From Lonsdalea britannica (GTDB lineage: Bacteria; Pseudomonadota; Gammaproteobacteria; Enterobacterales; Enterobacteriaceae), in the NCBI RefSeq assembly GCF_946477055.1, contig NZ_CAMKXG010000189.1, positions 1 to 6,800 of the forward strand: a stretch of 6,800 bases of DNA. Reading direction: 5' to 3'. The translations under genes were made by a program, and so were the position numbers. The notes below the pieces were generated by a model. It ran no database searches. It worked only from the letters and a program-made list of their open reading frames with translations, and was not told the DNA's origin. Of the stretch, positions 1 through 6,732 are shown piece after piece (position 1 is the stretch's first letter; each line of letters opens with the position of its first letter).

Positions 1-31
1 GTCGGCAGCGTCAGATGTGTATAAGAGACAG
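1..31 (+). other. Illumina Nextera (Tn5) adapter contamination
   Basis: These bases match the 3'-most 31 of the 33 bases of the Nextera Read 1 transposase adapter: GTCGGCAGCGTC followed at 13-31 by the 19-bp Tn5 mosaic end AGATGTGTATAAGAGACAG. The GTCGGCAGCGTC part is specific to the commercial adapter, so this is not a natural Tn5/IS50 end. Read on the minus strand it is the usual read-through of a short insert. Genuine sequence starts at 32. The minus-strand reading frame that enters here is phage up to codon 33-35 and artificial beyond it. Confidence 0.97.
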
Positions 32-257
32 CCCTGGGAACGTAATAGCCAATGGACCGCGCTAACCGCCCTGTTTTGTAGCCTGGATTCTCCCCCGGCT
101 TTGATGCCCCGCGCCGAACCACTAAGCGACGGGCATCACGCATGTGAACCTGGCCGATTTTGACAAACGCCCGCCGCATTTTGGCGCGGTTAAACACCAT
201 TTCATCCGGCTGATCGAAGTCAATATGCAGAGAGGCCGCGGCAGAGGGTTTAGCCAT
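32..257 (-). CDS. HK97 gp10-type tail completion protein, N-terminal part only
   Basis: Partial gene of 75 phage-derived codons (257-33). The protein starts MAKPSAAASLHIDFD and runs to SIGYYVPR. The basic middle (AKMRRAFVKIGQVHMRDARR, about residues 26-45) and the following YKTGRLARSI segment resemble the start of HK97 gp10-like proteins, in which a helix precedes a conserved 'tGrLarSI' stretch. Members usually have about 120-170 residues and act at the neck or tail end during head-tail joining. The ATG at 257-255 has GAGGTG four bases upstream (267-262), and the start overlaps the stop of the head closure gene by 8 bases. Its place directly after the closure gene fits the order of HK97-like phages. 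The gene is cut by the adapter-contaminated end, so its C-terminus is unknown. The family call rests on order and a short conserved segment. Confidence 0.72.
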
Positions 258-642
258 AGATCACCTCGACAGGTGTGTCACTGCCCAAGTCTTCACATTC
301 CAACAGCAAAAAACGGCAGGCCGAATTCAAGTCCCGGATCCGCCGGATACGCAGGGCATTACCGCCGGGCATTACTGCTTCGAAGTCGGCTGTTATTCCA
401 GGCCGATACCGGATGGTGAGATAGTGCGTTACCGCGTCGCCAGTTTGTACTGACTCCCGGTATGTGGTGGCGCCAACCTGGCGCACTTTGGCCCATACGG
501 TTTTTTCACCGGTAAATTCCGCGGTCACACCGAAATCAGCATTGGGAAGATCCACCCGCTGGCGAAGCCGTACCCGCTGGTTCAGTTCGCCAGGGTCTGG
601 ATACGCGTAATCAGCGCTGGTTTTTGATGGTTGTGATTTCAT
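250..642 (-). CDS. phage head closure protein (head-tail adaptor)
   Basis: 130-residue protein of the phage head-tail joining family, which binds below the connector ring, closes the filled head and gives the tail a docking surface. Seen in the sequence: the N-terminal GELNQRVRLRQR segment (about 18-29) typical of this family, a beta-rich middle with VWAKVRQV (49-56) and THYLTIRYRPGI (72-83), and the end RFLLLECEDLG (110-120). The length is close to the usual 105-130. The ATG at 642-640 overlaps the connector stop as ATGA and has no clear Shine-Dalgarno sequence, so translation is probably coupled to the connector. A GTG at 675 would add 11 residues lying inside the connector gene and is less likely. 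The stop TAA (252-250) lies 8 bases inside the next gene. HK97 gp7 would be the functional counterpart. Confidence 0.85.
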   Translation of the reverse strand: MKSQPSKTSADYAYPDPGELNQRVRLRQRVDLPNADFGVTAEFTGEKTVWAKVRQVGATTYRESVQTGDAVTHYLTIRYRPGITADFEAVMPGGNALRIRRIRDLNSACRFLLLECEDLGSDTPVEVIYG

Positions 643-962
643 AATGGGATGAACCGGTAGGGACTCGCGATCCACTCGTAGGACATTGGGACCGGAGTGT
701 TTTCGAAATTAGATACCGATGACCGGTTTTCGTAAAAATGAGTCACCAGCATCAGCATCGCAAGCCGCAGATCGGCGGTCACCACCAGCGCAGATTCATC
801 GTCAGGATCCACGTCGTCAGAACGGGCATACAACGAACGGTTTAAGAACGTCGATGTTCTGGCCTCAGCCGCCTGTCCTAGCGCCACCAGCAAGGTATCT
901 TCATCGGTGATATCCGGGTCAATCCGCAACTGAGACTTAATTTCATCTGGTGTGAGAATCAT
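639..962 (-). CDS. head-tail connector protein, HK97 gp6 type
   Basis: 107-residue, mainly helical protein of the phage gp6-like connector family. Such proteins form a ring below the portal after DNA packaging. The N-terminus, MILTPDEIKSQLRID followed by a DITDEDTLLVALGQAAEAR helix (about 17-35), is the standard family opening, in which the first helix starts with 'lt.eevK..LRid'. A second helix, ADLRLAMLMLVTHFYENR (63-80), and the terminal SPYRFIPL (100-107; typically 'l..yR') complete the pattern. I chose the ATG at 962 because AGGTG (973-969) lies six bases upstream; the GTG at 971 would put the start next to that site. The gene begins right after a strong intrinsic terminator (973-997), so its expression should depend on read-through or antitermination. 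Its stop overlaps the closure gene start as ATGA. Confidence 0.88.
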   Translation of the reverse strand: MILTPDEIKSQLRIDPDITDEDTLLVALGQAAEARTSTFLNRSLYARSDDVDPDDESALVVTADLRLAMLMLVTHFYENRSSVSNFENTPVPMSYEWIASPYRFIPL

Positions 963-968
963 CGATAG

Positions 969-973
969 CACCT
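969..973 (-). promoter_or_regulatory. Ribosome binding site of the connector gene
   Basis: AGGTG on the minus strand, six bases from the ATG at 962, supports that start over the GTG at 971. It lies just past the T-run of the upstream terminator, so any transcript ending at that terminator would lack this site. Confidence 0.7.
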
Positions 974-997
974 AATAAAAAACCGCCGTAGCGGTTT
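973..997 (-). terminator. Intrinsic terminator with UACG tetraloop inside the late operon
   Basis: On the minus strand the sequence reads AAACCGC-TACG-GCGGTTT (997-980), a perfect 7-bp stem, followed by a T-rich run that makes GCGGTTTTTTATTA. The loop is UACG closed by C-G, a member of the very stable UNCG tetraloop class. The stop codon TAA of the 70-residue gene (998-996) lies partly in the left arm. The element separates the capsid and 70-residue genes from the neck genes. On the plus strand the same stem is followed by ATTTC, a much poorer terminator, so the direction is clear. The structure is seen directly; its activity is inferred. Confidence 0.82.
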
Positions 998-1208
998 ATT
1001 TCTTCGTTTTTTTACCTGCTGGCTCAGTTTCGCCTGCACCGTCATCGGCACCTACATCATCAGCACCGTCAGATTCATAGATACCGAGTTGCATAGCGAT
1101 AGCAATCGCTCGTTCAGGAAGATCACCCGCTTGATATTCCCCTGCTGAAATGGTTTCGATGGTGCAACCATCCGGTGACCACTTAAGGTCTTTAGTCAAC
1201 TTATTCAT
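996..1208 (-). CDS. Small acidic protein after the capsid gene, function unknown
   Basis: 70-residue protein I cannot name. Residues 1-45 (MNKLTKDLKWSPDG onward) look like a small folded domain: a short beta region CTIETISAGEY (15-25), then DLPERAIAIAMQLGI (29-43), probably a helix. Residues 45-63 are a low-complexity acidic, glycine-rich stretch (SDGADDVGADDGAGE), and the end is basic, GKKTKK. I chose the ATG at 1208 because GGGGAT lies 5-10 bases upstream. Longer starts at 1220 and 1241 have no such site and would read through the hairpin at 1226-1239. Small proteins of similar layout sit between capsid and connector genes in related phages. Possible roles are head decoration or a capsid accessory protein, but only position suggests this. 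The gene is bracketed by hairpins on both sides. Confidence 0.75.
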   Translation of the reverse strand: MNKLTKDLKWSPDGCTIETISAGEYQAGDLPERAIAIAMQLGIYESDGADDVGADDGAGETEPAGKKTKK

Positions 1209-1225
1209 GTTAATCCCCATGAAAG

Positions 1226-1239
1226 GGGGCCTTAGCCCC
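1226..1239 (-). terminator. GC-rich hairpin just after the capsid gene (weak terminator or processing site)
   Basis: On the minus strand GGGGC-TAAG-GCCCC forms a 5-bp all-GC stem with a 4-base loop, starting 5 bases after the capsid TGA. It is followed by CTTTC, so the T-run is too poor for a confident terminator. It may slow decay of the capsid message, act as a weak attenuator, or be incidental. Confidence 0.4.
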
Positions 1240-1244
1240 ATAAA

Positions 1245-2450
1245 TCACGCTGCGCCGATTTGCAGCAACTTGATAGATTGAGAGTCGACCAGCATGCCGC
1301 CCGTACGTTTGGTGGTATAGAACCCGACAAAAGGCTTGTTGGTGTAAGGGTCGCGTAAGATGCGAGTTCCAATCCGATCAACGATGGTATAACCCCGTTT
1401 GAAGTTACCAAACGCGATTGCCTTTGCATCGGCAGCGATATCCGGCATCTGCTCATTCTCAGCAATACCGTACCCTCCCAGCGTCGATGGCTGATCCAGT
1501 TCAACGCCGGGGCGCCACAGGTAGTTCCCCTCGGCATCTTTCAAAATCCTGATTTGAAAAAGCGAATTGTTGTTCATCATGAACTTGGCGCCGGTACGAT
1601 GAGATTTTCGCAGCGTATAGATCAGTTTGATGATCGCGTCCGCTGTCACGCCAGCAGTTGCACCCGACAGAATGTGCTGCAGCGTCCCAAACGCTCGGGT
1701 TGCGTCAGCAGCATCGCTTGACGGGTAAGCCAAAAACCCTTTCGGTTTTTTAGAACCGTCACCGGTCGTGAATGCGATTTCTTCTTTCTCTGAAAATTCG
1801 GAAGCCAGCTCGCTGTTGATCCAGCTTTCAACGTTAAAGAAAGCATCATCCAACATGGTCTGAGTTGCCTGTGGATTACCATAGATTTCCCCCATGTAGG
1901 GTTCGATCTGTGCCAATCGAGATCCTGCGGTTTCCGGGCGAGAATCTGTCTCCCCCGTCCAACCAGAAGCGGTACCACCGAGGTTAACCAGTTTTTTATA
2001 ACTGGCACCGCCAACGGTGATCGTGTTGGCTTCTTGCCGCATAACCACTTCGTCTTTCAGCAAGGTCAGAATGGTACGGTCCAGTTCTTCTGGAACAGCA
2101 TAGCCACCCTCTTCATCAACCCCGACTTGCAGAGCCTTTCTTTCCAGATCACGCAAACCATCATCTTTTCCTTTTCGCACAAAGTCGATGAATGCGGTTT
2201 TGTGTTCCCCGGCTTCTCTACTCTGCGTGCCGCCGCCAGGGCGCTTAACCTGTTTCAGTTCGTCCTCAAGAGCGCTTTTCAGAGCATCGAGTTCAGACAG
2301 CTTAACGTTGAGAGTTTCTACTTCACCCGCCAGCTTTCCCTTTTCCTGCGCGATCGCATCGATACGTTGGTCGTTTTTCTCTTTAAACGCATCAAACTTC
2401 TGCTGGAGCTCCTGCGCGACCTGTTCTACATCTTTCTGTTCTACTGCCAT
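1245..2450 (-). CDS. Major capsid protein, HK97 gp5 fold, with N-terminal delta domain
   Basis: 401-residue precursor of the main shell protein. Residues 1-70 are charged and heptad-like (VAQELQQKFDAFKEKN, LNVKLSELDALKSALEDEL), the coiled-coil delta domain that serves as built-in scaffold and is removed by the protease. A flexible PGGGTQSREAG link follows (71-81). The shell domain starts near ALQVGVDEEGGYAVPEEL (106-122). The E-loop lies about 145-180, TTGDGSKKPKGFL at 228-240 matches the conserved NGDGtg...GL segment, and AFGNFKRGYTIVDR...LRDPYTNKPFVGFYTTKR (346-382) is the family's P/A-domain signature. By eye-alignment with HK97 gp5, cleavage should fall at K105/A106, leaving about 296 residues. 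The residue matching the HK97 cross-link lysine is arginine (R171). A strong GGAGAAG site (2462-2456) precedes the ATG by five bases, in the 15-base gap after the protease stop. Confidence 0.96.
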   Translation of the reverse strand: MAVEQKDVEQVAQELQQKFDAFKEKNDQRIDAIAQEKGKLAGEVETLNVKLSELDALKSALEDELKQVKRPGGGTQSREAGEHKTAFIDFVRKGKDDGLRDLERKALQVGVDEEGGYAVPEELDRTILTLLKDEVVMRQEANTITVGGASYKKLVNLGGTASGWTGETDSRPETAGSRLAQIEPYMGEIYGNPQATQTMLDDAFFNVESWINSELASEFSEKEEIAFTTGDGSKKPKGFLAYPSSDAADATRAFGTLQHILSGATAGVTADAIIKLIYTLRKSHRTGAKFMMNNNSLFQIRILKDAEGNYLWRPGVELDQPSTLGGYGIAENEQMPDIAADAKAIAFGNFKRGYTIVDRIGTRILRDPYTNKPFVGFYTTKRTGGMLVDSQSIKLLQIGAA

Positions 2451-2455
2451 GTTGT

Positions 2456-2462
2456 CTTCTCC
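2456..2462 (-). promoter_or_regulatory. Strong ribosome binding site of the major capsid gene
   Basis: GGAGAAG on the minus strand lies five bases from the capsid ATG at 2450 and begins three bases after the protease stop. It is one of the better sites in the window, which fits the large amount of capsid protein needed per virion. Confidence 0.75.
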
Positions 2463-2465
2463 GGT

Positions 2466-3119
2466 TTAAAATTTTATGGATTTAAGTGCATTCAATCCGG
2501 CGACTACGTCAGCCTCACGCTGACTGATGCCACCATAACCCCCAGCCATGAATGCTTTGGCCTGGGTGCGGGAGAGCCCAACGTCGCGCAGGACTCGTTC
2601 AATACTTTTAGGTGATGGGGTTTCGCCGCGAGCAAATGCGGATTTCACATCGCTGACGCGGGCTTCATCGTTCGAAGGAAACGTCACCGGGCTGACCTCC
2701 CAAAGGTCAATAGTTTTCAAGATGAAGGCATCTTTATCCCGGTCGTACTCCCAATCTTTCAGCATGTAGCCAATAGAAAGGCCGGTTAAAGAACCGGCCT
2801 TCATGTGGGCATGTGCGCGTTTTGCCAATGGGTCGTCATCTATCAATAGCCGCCCTTTGACGTAAAGACCGACATCGTCCTCTTTCATTTCGGTATAGAT
2901 GCCGATTGGCTCAGAGATCTGATGTTGCCAAAGCATTGCAGGCAGGGAATTTTTGTTTTTCCAGGCATTTAATGATGCTGTAAATGCCCCCGGCACAATG
3001 ATGTCGTCGTGGCTGTCTTTTACGCCAAAAACAGAGCCATACCCTTCAAATTCACCCGTTTCACTGACAGCCTTCAGTTTCAACGGCACATCGATGCGTT
3101 GTTTAGTCAGCGTACTCAT
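2466..3119 (-). CDS. Prohead serine protease, HK97 gp4 family
   Basis: 217-residue maturation protease packaged inside the procapsid, where it cuts off the capsid delta domain and then itself. The fold opens with LKAVSETGEFEGYGSVFGVKDSHDDIIVPGAF (about 15-46), a typical family start. The catalytic histidine is in MLWQH (H66) and the nucleophile in the SLTGLSIGY motif (S115), both at nearly the HK97 gp4 positions. The third member is probably in IDLWEVSPVTFPSNDEA (137-153; D138 or E141). The tail after about 160 is a basic helical region usual in the family, with a GGYGG segment. I chose the ATG at 3119 because GGGTGAG lies just upstream; a GTG at 3128 would add three residues. The start overlaps the portal gene by 17 bases. 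Separate portal, protease and capsid genes follow the standard HK97 order. Confidence 0.95.
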   Translation of the reverse strand: MSTLTKQRIDVPLKLKAVSETGEFEGYGSVFGVKDSHDDIIVPGAFTASLNAWKNKNSLPAMLWQHQISEPIGIYTEMKEDDVGLYVKGRLLIDDDPLAKRAHAHMKAGSLTGLSIGYMLKDWEYDRDKDAFILKTIDLWEVSPVTFPSNDEARVSDVKSAFARGETPSPKSIERVLRDVGLSRTQAKAFMAGGYGGISQREADVVAGLNALKSIKF

Positions 3120-4335
3120 TGCTCTCACCCTGCTTTTGTTTGCTGCCGTCAGACGGCTTGGTTGTCATGTTCATCGGGGTTAAATAAACATCGCCACCTG
3201 GACGAGGATTGCGATCCTCAAGTTCCAGGCAGTCATTCGGCGAAAACATGCCCCAGTTAATCCCCGTGGCATACGATTCAAAGCGAGACTTCATATCCCC
3301 TCGAAGTAATGCCCCAGCGTTGAACTTGGCGTAATAGGCTCCCTGCTTGCTTTCCTTTACCAGCCCGATATTGATTCGCTGTTCTATCCTGGTCAGATAT
3401 GGCACCAGGGAATAGTTGATGAAACCGATCCCCAGATTTTCAATATTGCTAAAAGTGGCGCGGTCGGTGTTTTGCACCAGATGCATCGGAACGCGGAAGA
3501 GTCGACAAATTTCCTCTAACTGAAATTTTCTGGTTTCAAGAAATTGACTATCCTCGGCGCTCAGTGCCATAGACTTCCAGTCCAGCCCCATCTCAAGGAT
3601 CATGGGCTTGTGGGCATTCCCCAGCCCTTGATGGCGCTCTTCAAAATCAGTTTTAAGGCGATTAAACGCTGTATCACTCAGCGTCTGTTCAGTGCGAAGA
3701 ACGCCCGATGTCACAGCCCCATTACTGAATAGCTTTGACCCGTGTTCTTCCGTCGCTAAACCGAGAGAAATCGCCTCTCTGGCGTAAGCTATTGGGCTCA
3801 GTCCAACCAAACCATCCAACGTGAGAATACGAACATGCCAGATATCATCTTGACCAAGAATGTCGGTAGATCCGTCAGGAAAAGTGACCCGATACACCGG
3901 CTGCCACTGGCTATTAAGCGAAGGGGTAACACAGCCGGGATCTAAAGGGAGCAACTCGACCACTTCCCCTAGTGCTTTCACTTTGTATGCATAGAAGTTA
4001 CCGCGCAGACAAAGACAAACAGTGAGAAGCTCCCAAAATTCTTGTGGGGTCATATAGTCGTTAGGTTTCAGCGACAACAGCTTGTACAAGCGCTCACCTG
4101 TCGCTTTTTCCTTCCCCTTCCCTGTGGACTTGTACAAGCTGCAGGGCAACATTCCGATAGATTCAGACAGCACCCTGATGCAGCCAAAGACCGCTGTAAG
4201 CCGCATCGCTGTTTGACTACTGACTCGCTTGCCGGTGTAAGTGTCATATGTCAGCCCGATGTTTTGAGCCAGTTCTGCTGGAGTGGTGATAGGCGCGGAT
4301 GATGACTTTCTAAACAGGCTGGAGAAAAACATCAT
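3103..4335 (-). CDS. Phage portal protein, HK97 gp3 family
   Basis: Protein of 410 residues that forms the twelve-subunit ring at one capsid vertex through which DNA enters and leaves, and on which the procapsid starts to assemble. Family features in order: [20 protein letters not shown] (39-58), the stem/clip region with DDIWHVR (163-169) and [15 protein letters not shown] (175-189), and the helical [17 protein letters not shown] (264-280). These are followed by [19 protein letters not shown] (296-314), the conserved [18 protein letters not shown] (345-362) and the [11 protein letters not shown] segment (371-381). A polar, lysine-rich tail ends the protein. Two adjacent ATGs (4335, 4332) follow a GGGGAGG site. 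The second has the better spacing (six bases), so the protein may start MFFSS. Both overlap the TGA of the small membrane protein gene, pointing to coupled translation. Confidence 0.96.
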   Translation of the reverse strand: MMFFSSLFRKSSSAPITTPAELAQNIGLTYDTYTGKRVSSQTAMRLTAVFGCIRVLSESIGMLPCSLYKSTGKGKEKATGERLYKLLSLKPNDYMTPQEFWELLTVCLCLRGNFYAYKVKALGEVVELLPLDPGCVTPSLNSQWQPVYRVTFPDGSTDILGQDDIWHVRILTLDGLVGLSPIAYAREAISLGLATEEHGSKLFSNGAVTSGVLRTEQTLSDTAFNRLKTDFEERHQGLGNAHKPMILEMGLDWKSMALSAEDSQFLETRKFQLEEICRLFRVPMHLVQNTDRATFSNIENLGIGFINYSLVPYLTRIEQRINIGLVKESKQGAYYAKFNAGALLRGDMKSRFESYATGINWGMFSPNDCLELEDRNPRPGGDVYLTPMNMTTKPSDGSKQKQGESNEYAD

Positions 4336-4496
4336 TTACCTCCCCGGCCAACCGCGCGCGCAGCAAGCCACGACCAAAAAAGACATAAAGCGCCAGCAGA
4401 TGCATAACCGAGTGGTACAAATACCAACCACCCGGCATATGACAGTAAAGCCGCGCCAGCAACGCCCACAAGAGGCGCCAATATTTTTAGAATCAT
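4332..4496 (-). CDS. Small two-helix membrane protein between large terminase and portal
   Basis: 54-residue open frame beginning [18 protein letters not shown] and ending [10 protein letters not shown]. Nearly all of it is hydrophobic. Two membrane segments are likely, about residues 4-27 and 30-46, with a turn near PLGY and a positively charged tail (RAVGRGGK), which favours the C-terminus facing the cytoplasm. GAGGT (4505-4501) lies four bases before the ATG, right after the large terminase stop (4510-4508). The stop TGA overlaps the portal start. These tight junctions and the clear ribosome binding site argue for a real gene despite its size. Short hydrophobic proteins occur at the same place in other HK97-type phages, where some databases call them putative head-tail joining proteins (I think DUF1056-like, not verified). 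The role is unknown. Confidence 0.82.
   Translation of the reverse strand: MILKILAPLVGVAGAALLSYAGWLVFVPLGYASAGALCLFWSWLAARAVGRGGK
4339..4345 (-). promoter_or_regulatory. Ribosome binding site of the portal gene
   Basis: GGGGAGG on the minus strand precedes two consecutive ATGs. The distance is three bases to the first (4335) and six to the second (4332), so initiation at 4332 may be favoured. The site lies inside the last codons of the small membrane protein gene. Confidence 0.7.
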
Positions 4497-4500
4497 GGAT

Positions 4501-4505
4501 ACCTC
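4501..4505 (-). promoter_or_regulatory. Ribosome binding site of the 54-residue membrane protein gene
   Basis: GAGGT on the minus strand, four bases from the ATG at 4496 and two bases after the large terminase stop. It is the main evidence that this very short frame is translated. Confidence 0.7.
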
Positions 4506-4507
4506 AA

Positions 4508-6241
4508 TTAGAGTGTTCGTATACCGTGGGATTCGATTCGCTCAGAAAGCGTTTCTTCTTTCTCGTAGAGCATTGCCCGCCCCACAGCCATGATTAGCGC
4601 TACCGCGCCGTCGATTTTGTTCTCGGCCTGCTCCTTGATGGGCCGCACGATATCGTCGTTTCCAGGCAGCGTTTTTCCCACCACATTACTGATACACCAC
4701 GTCATGATCGGGTTGCCGTCATGATGGAAACGGCCGGACGCTATGGCGGCCTCAATCTCTTTCATCGGGTCCGACATATTGGTGTAATTCTGAGTGATGG
4801 TGATCGGTGTCAGCCCTTCATCGGCTAATTCATGGGACAAGCCTGTTGCACCGAAGGGATCGATAGGTGACTCAGAAACCGGGTTCAGGCGGTTCGCCTG
4901 CTTCGCCTCCTCCATGATGTAGCGATAATCTACCTCTGCCCCGTCGGTGACGGTTAGATAGCCCATTTCTACCCACTTCTGGAAGCGCTCGGCGGTACGC
5001 CGATCCTCGTTCTGTTCGACGCTGTAGACCGTGTCGTACGGCACCCAGAAACGTGGCGCCACGCTGTAGTAATGCGTTTTCCCGTCAATCTTTCGAGTGA
5101 ACAAGCGCGCCATGCTGTTCATATCCAGTTTGCGCGCCAGATCGAACGCCAGAATGCAGGGCTGTCCTTCGAACTGTTCCAGCGTCAGCGTTTTGTCTTC
5201 ACAGCCTTGCCAGCTCACCTGGTTAAAATATGCAGCCCGAGCCGCCACCCAAACATTCAGATGTTTCGTTTTGAAAACGCCCGCCTGCCGCGCGTTATTT
5301 ATCGCCCGCTGCTGCTGACTCAATAAAAAATCACGGTAAACGGATACCCCCATGTTGGGGTTAGCTTTGGCGAGGACGTCCGGCTGGGTCCAATCGTCGC
5401 CCTCGTCAATGGTGTAAATGACGCCGAATAGCTCATCATTCGGCACGGAGCCGTTGAGCATTTCGATCACTTCACGACGCTTGTCGTAACACGGCCCCTC
5501 GATGTTGTATCCAGCGGTCGTGATAGCCCACATCAGTGGCTGCTTTCTCGCCCCCATGCCGGTTAACATCGTGGTGTACAAGGCATCAGTGCCATGCTCG
5601 TGATATTCGTCGACAATCGCACAGTGCGGCGATGAACCATCCCCCGGATTACCGATCAGCGGCTCCAGTCTGGCGCCGTCTTCCGGCCGGTTCAGATTCG
5701 ACGCATTAACCTCGATCCCAAACGCTTCAACCAACAGTGGGGTGCGTTTACACATCAGACGGGCCGGGCGAAATACCTCCCATGCCTGCTTCTCGGTCGT
5801 GGCGCCGGAATACACCTCGGCCCCAAATTCCGAATCACAGGTAAAGCAGAACAGCGCCACGCCAGCCGAAATAGCAGACTTGCCATTTTTGCGGGGGATC
5901 TCGGTGTAGACCTCTCGAAAACGACGAAGCTTTGTCCCCTTTCTCACCCAGCCAAATGCACAGCAGACGATGAATAGCTGCCACGGCTCCAACGTAATCG
6001 GCATCCGCTTAAACGCCCATTCCCCTTTGGTGTGGGGTAGCATTTGGATAAACCTCGCCGCCTTTTCGGCCAGATCTTTGTCGAAGCGGTAGCGAAATTT
6101 TTTGCTCTTCTCTACGGCCAGATCATCAATATGGCGTTGGCATGCCTGAATCACATATTGGCACGCAGGGATCTGCCCACGAACGACCGCCCGAGCATAT
6201 TGATTTGCGGCATTGACGTTGGGGTATGCTTTTCTGCTCAT
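4508..6241 (-). CDS. terL: Terminase large subunit (packaging ATPase and nuclease)
   Basis: 577-residue motor protein that docks on the portal, pumps DNA into the procapsid by ATP hydrolysis and cuts the concatemer. The ATPase domain carries an adenine-binding region around [14 protein letters not shown] (85-98), a Walker A-type loop IPRKNGKS (115-122), Walker B with catalytic glutamate [10 protein letters not shown] (207-216; D211, E212) and the coupling motif ITTAG (240-244). The RNase H-like nuclease domain shows the first acid in [10 protein letters not shown] (D367), a second near [11 protein letters not shown] (D461) and a third in [12 protein letters not shown] (D544). This is the Terminase_1 family common in HK97-type phages, and its length is normal. 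The start overlaps the small terminase stop as ATGA. No good Shine-Dalgarno sequence is visible, so translation is probably coupled. All key residues are present and the frame is intact. Confidence 0.97.
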   Translation of the reverse strand: MSRKAYPNVNAANQYARAVVRGQIPACQYVIQACQRHIDDLAVEKSKKFRYRFDKDLAEKAARFIQMLPHTKGEWAFKRMPITLEPWQLFIVCCAFGWVRKGTKLRRFREVYTEIPRKNGKSAISAGVALFCFTCDSEFGAEVYSGATTEKQAWEVFRPARLMCKRTPLLVEAFGIEVNASNLNRPEDGARLEPLIGNPGDGSSPHCAIVDEYHEHGTDALYTTMLTGMGARKQPLMWAITTAGYNIEGPCYDKRREVIEMLNGSVPNDELFGVIYTIDEGDDWTQPDVLAKANPNMGVSVYRDFLLSQQQRAINNARQAGVFKTKHLNVWVAARAAYFNQVSWQGCEDKTLTLEQFEGQPCILAFDLARKLDMNSMARLFTRKIDGKTHYYSVAPRFWVPYDTVYSVEQNEDRRTAERFQKWVEMGYLTVTDGAEVDYRYIMEEAKQANRLNPVSESPIDPFGATGLSHELADEGLTPITITQNYTNMSDPMKEIEAAIASGRFHHDGNPIMTWCISNVVGKTLPGNDDIVRPIKEQAENKIDGAVALIMAVGRAMLYEKEETLSERIESHGIRTL

Positions 6242-6732
6242 GAGCTGATCATTTTCAAGAATGGGTTTTCGCTTTTCCCTTTGCCAGCCAGGCCGATAAG
6301 TCGAGATCTGGCGCTGGGGTCTAAACCCAGCATTGAGCCCGTTGAGCCCATTTCAGACTCTTGCTCTTTCTTGGCGGTCAGCTCAGGATTTTTTATTGGC
6401 CCGCCGGTGGCCCCGGTGACCGTGTTCCCCTGGCGGGCGATGTTGATTACCGCACGGCGCCAAAATTCGTATGCCACACACCACCGCTCAAGCACGGCCA
6501 GATCGGTAATGCACAGCAATCCCTGACCACATAGCTCTTTCGTCGTTAACTCCCACATTGTCATTGCCAGCGGGAGTTCGGCTTCGGCAAACCAATCAGG
6601 GGGTGAAACGCCTTTCAGTGGGGTAAAAACAGGCTCGTCTTTGTTCAACGCCCGCTTACCCGGATTTCCGGCCAGTTCTTTGCGTGCCGTTGGCTTTGGG
6701 CGACGCCCAGAACGGCCCGCAGTTCCAGCCAT
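6238..6732 (-). CDS. terS: Terminase small subunit, P27 family
   Basis: 164-residue DNA-recognition subunit that binds the packaging site and brings the large subunit to it. The N-terminus [22 protein letters not shown] (about 6-27) is the characteristic basic opening of P27-family small terminases. A helical core follows ([16 protein letters not shown], 52-67; [21 protein letters not shown], 75-95), then the [19 protein letters not shown] segment (110-128) and [14 protein letters not shown] (135-148), also standard in the family. The ATG at 6732 has GGAG (6742-6739) six bases upstream. It is the first gene of the visible head operon and overlaps the large subunit by four bases. The length is usual for the family. 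The upstream gene, often an HNH endonuclease in such phages, is beyond the window edge. Confidence 0.94.
   Translation of the reverse strand: MAGTAGRSGRRPKPTARKELAGNPGKRALNKDEPVFTPLKGVSPPDWFAEAELPLAMTMWELTTKELCGQGLLCITDLAVLERWCVAYEFWRRAVINIARQGNTVTGATGGPIKNPELTAKKEQESEMGSTGSMLGLDPSARSRLIGLAGKGKSENPFLKMISS

Noticed and set aside
13..31. Tn5 / IS50 mosaic end suggesting a natural transposon insertion
   Set aside because: It is joined to the synthetic GTCGGCAGCGTC tail of the commercial adapter and sits exactly at the contig end, so it is library contamination.
643..675. Upstream GTG start adding 11 residues to the head closure protein
   Set aside because: The added residues lie in the connector gene and match nothing expected of the family, whereas the ATG at 642 forms an ATGA overlap with the connector stop.
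1232..1537. 101-codon minus-strand frame over the capsid C-terminus
   Set aside because: Shadow of the capsid gene in another frame, with no family resemblance.
1646..2014. 122-codon minus-strand frame inside the capsid gene
   Set aside because: It lies wholly within the capsid gene in another frame. It shows no family resemblance and no sign of independent translation; it reads as a shadow frame.
2034..2615. 193-codon plus-strand open frame opposite the capsid N-terminus
   Set aside because: It is antisense to the capsid and protease genes, crosses their junction, has a composition typical of a shadow frame (Phe/Leu/Ser-rich without domains) and no family resemblance.
4283..4597. 104-codon plus-strand frame over the terminase-portal junction
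   Set aside because: It is antisense to the large terminase end, the membrane protein gene and the portal start, and has no features of its own.
6044..6526. 160-codon plus-strand open frame across the two terminase genes
   Set aside because: It is antisense to two well-supported genes with intact motifs and shows no recognisable protein features.
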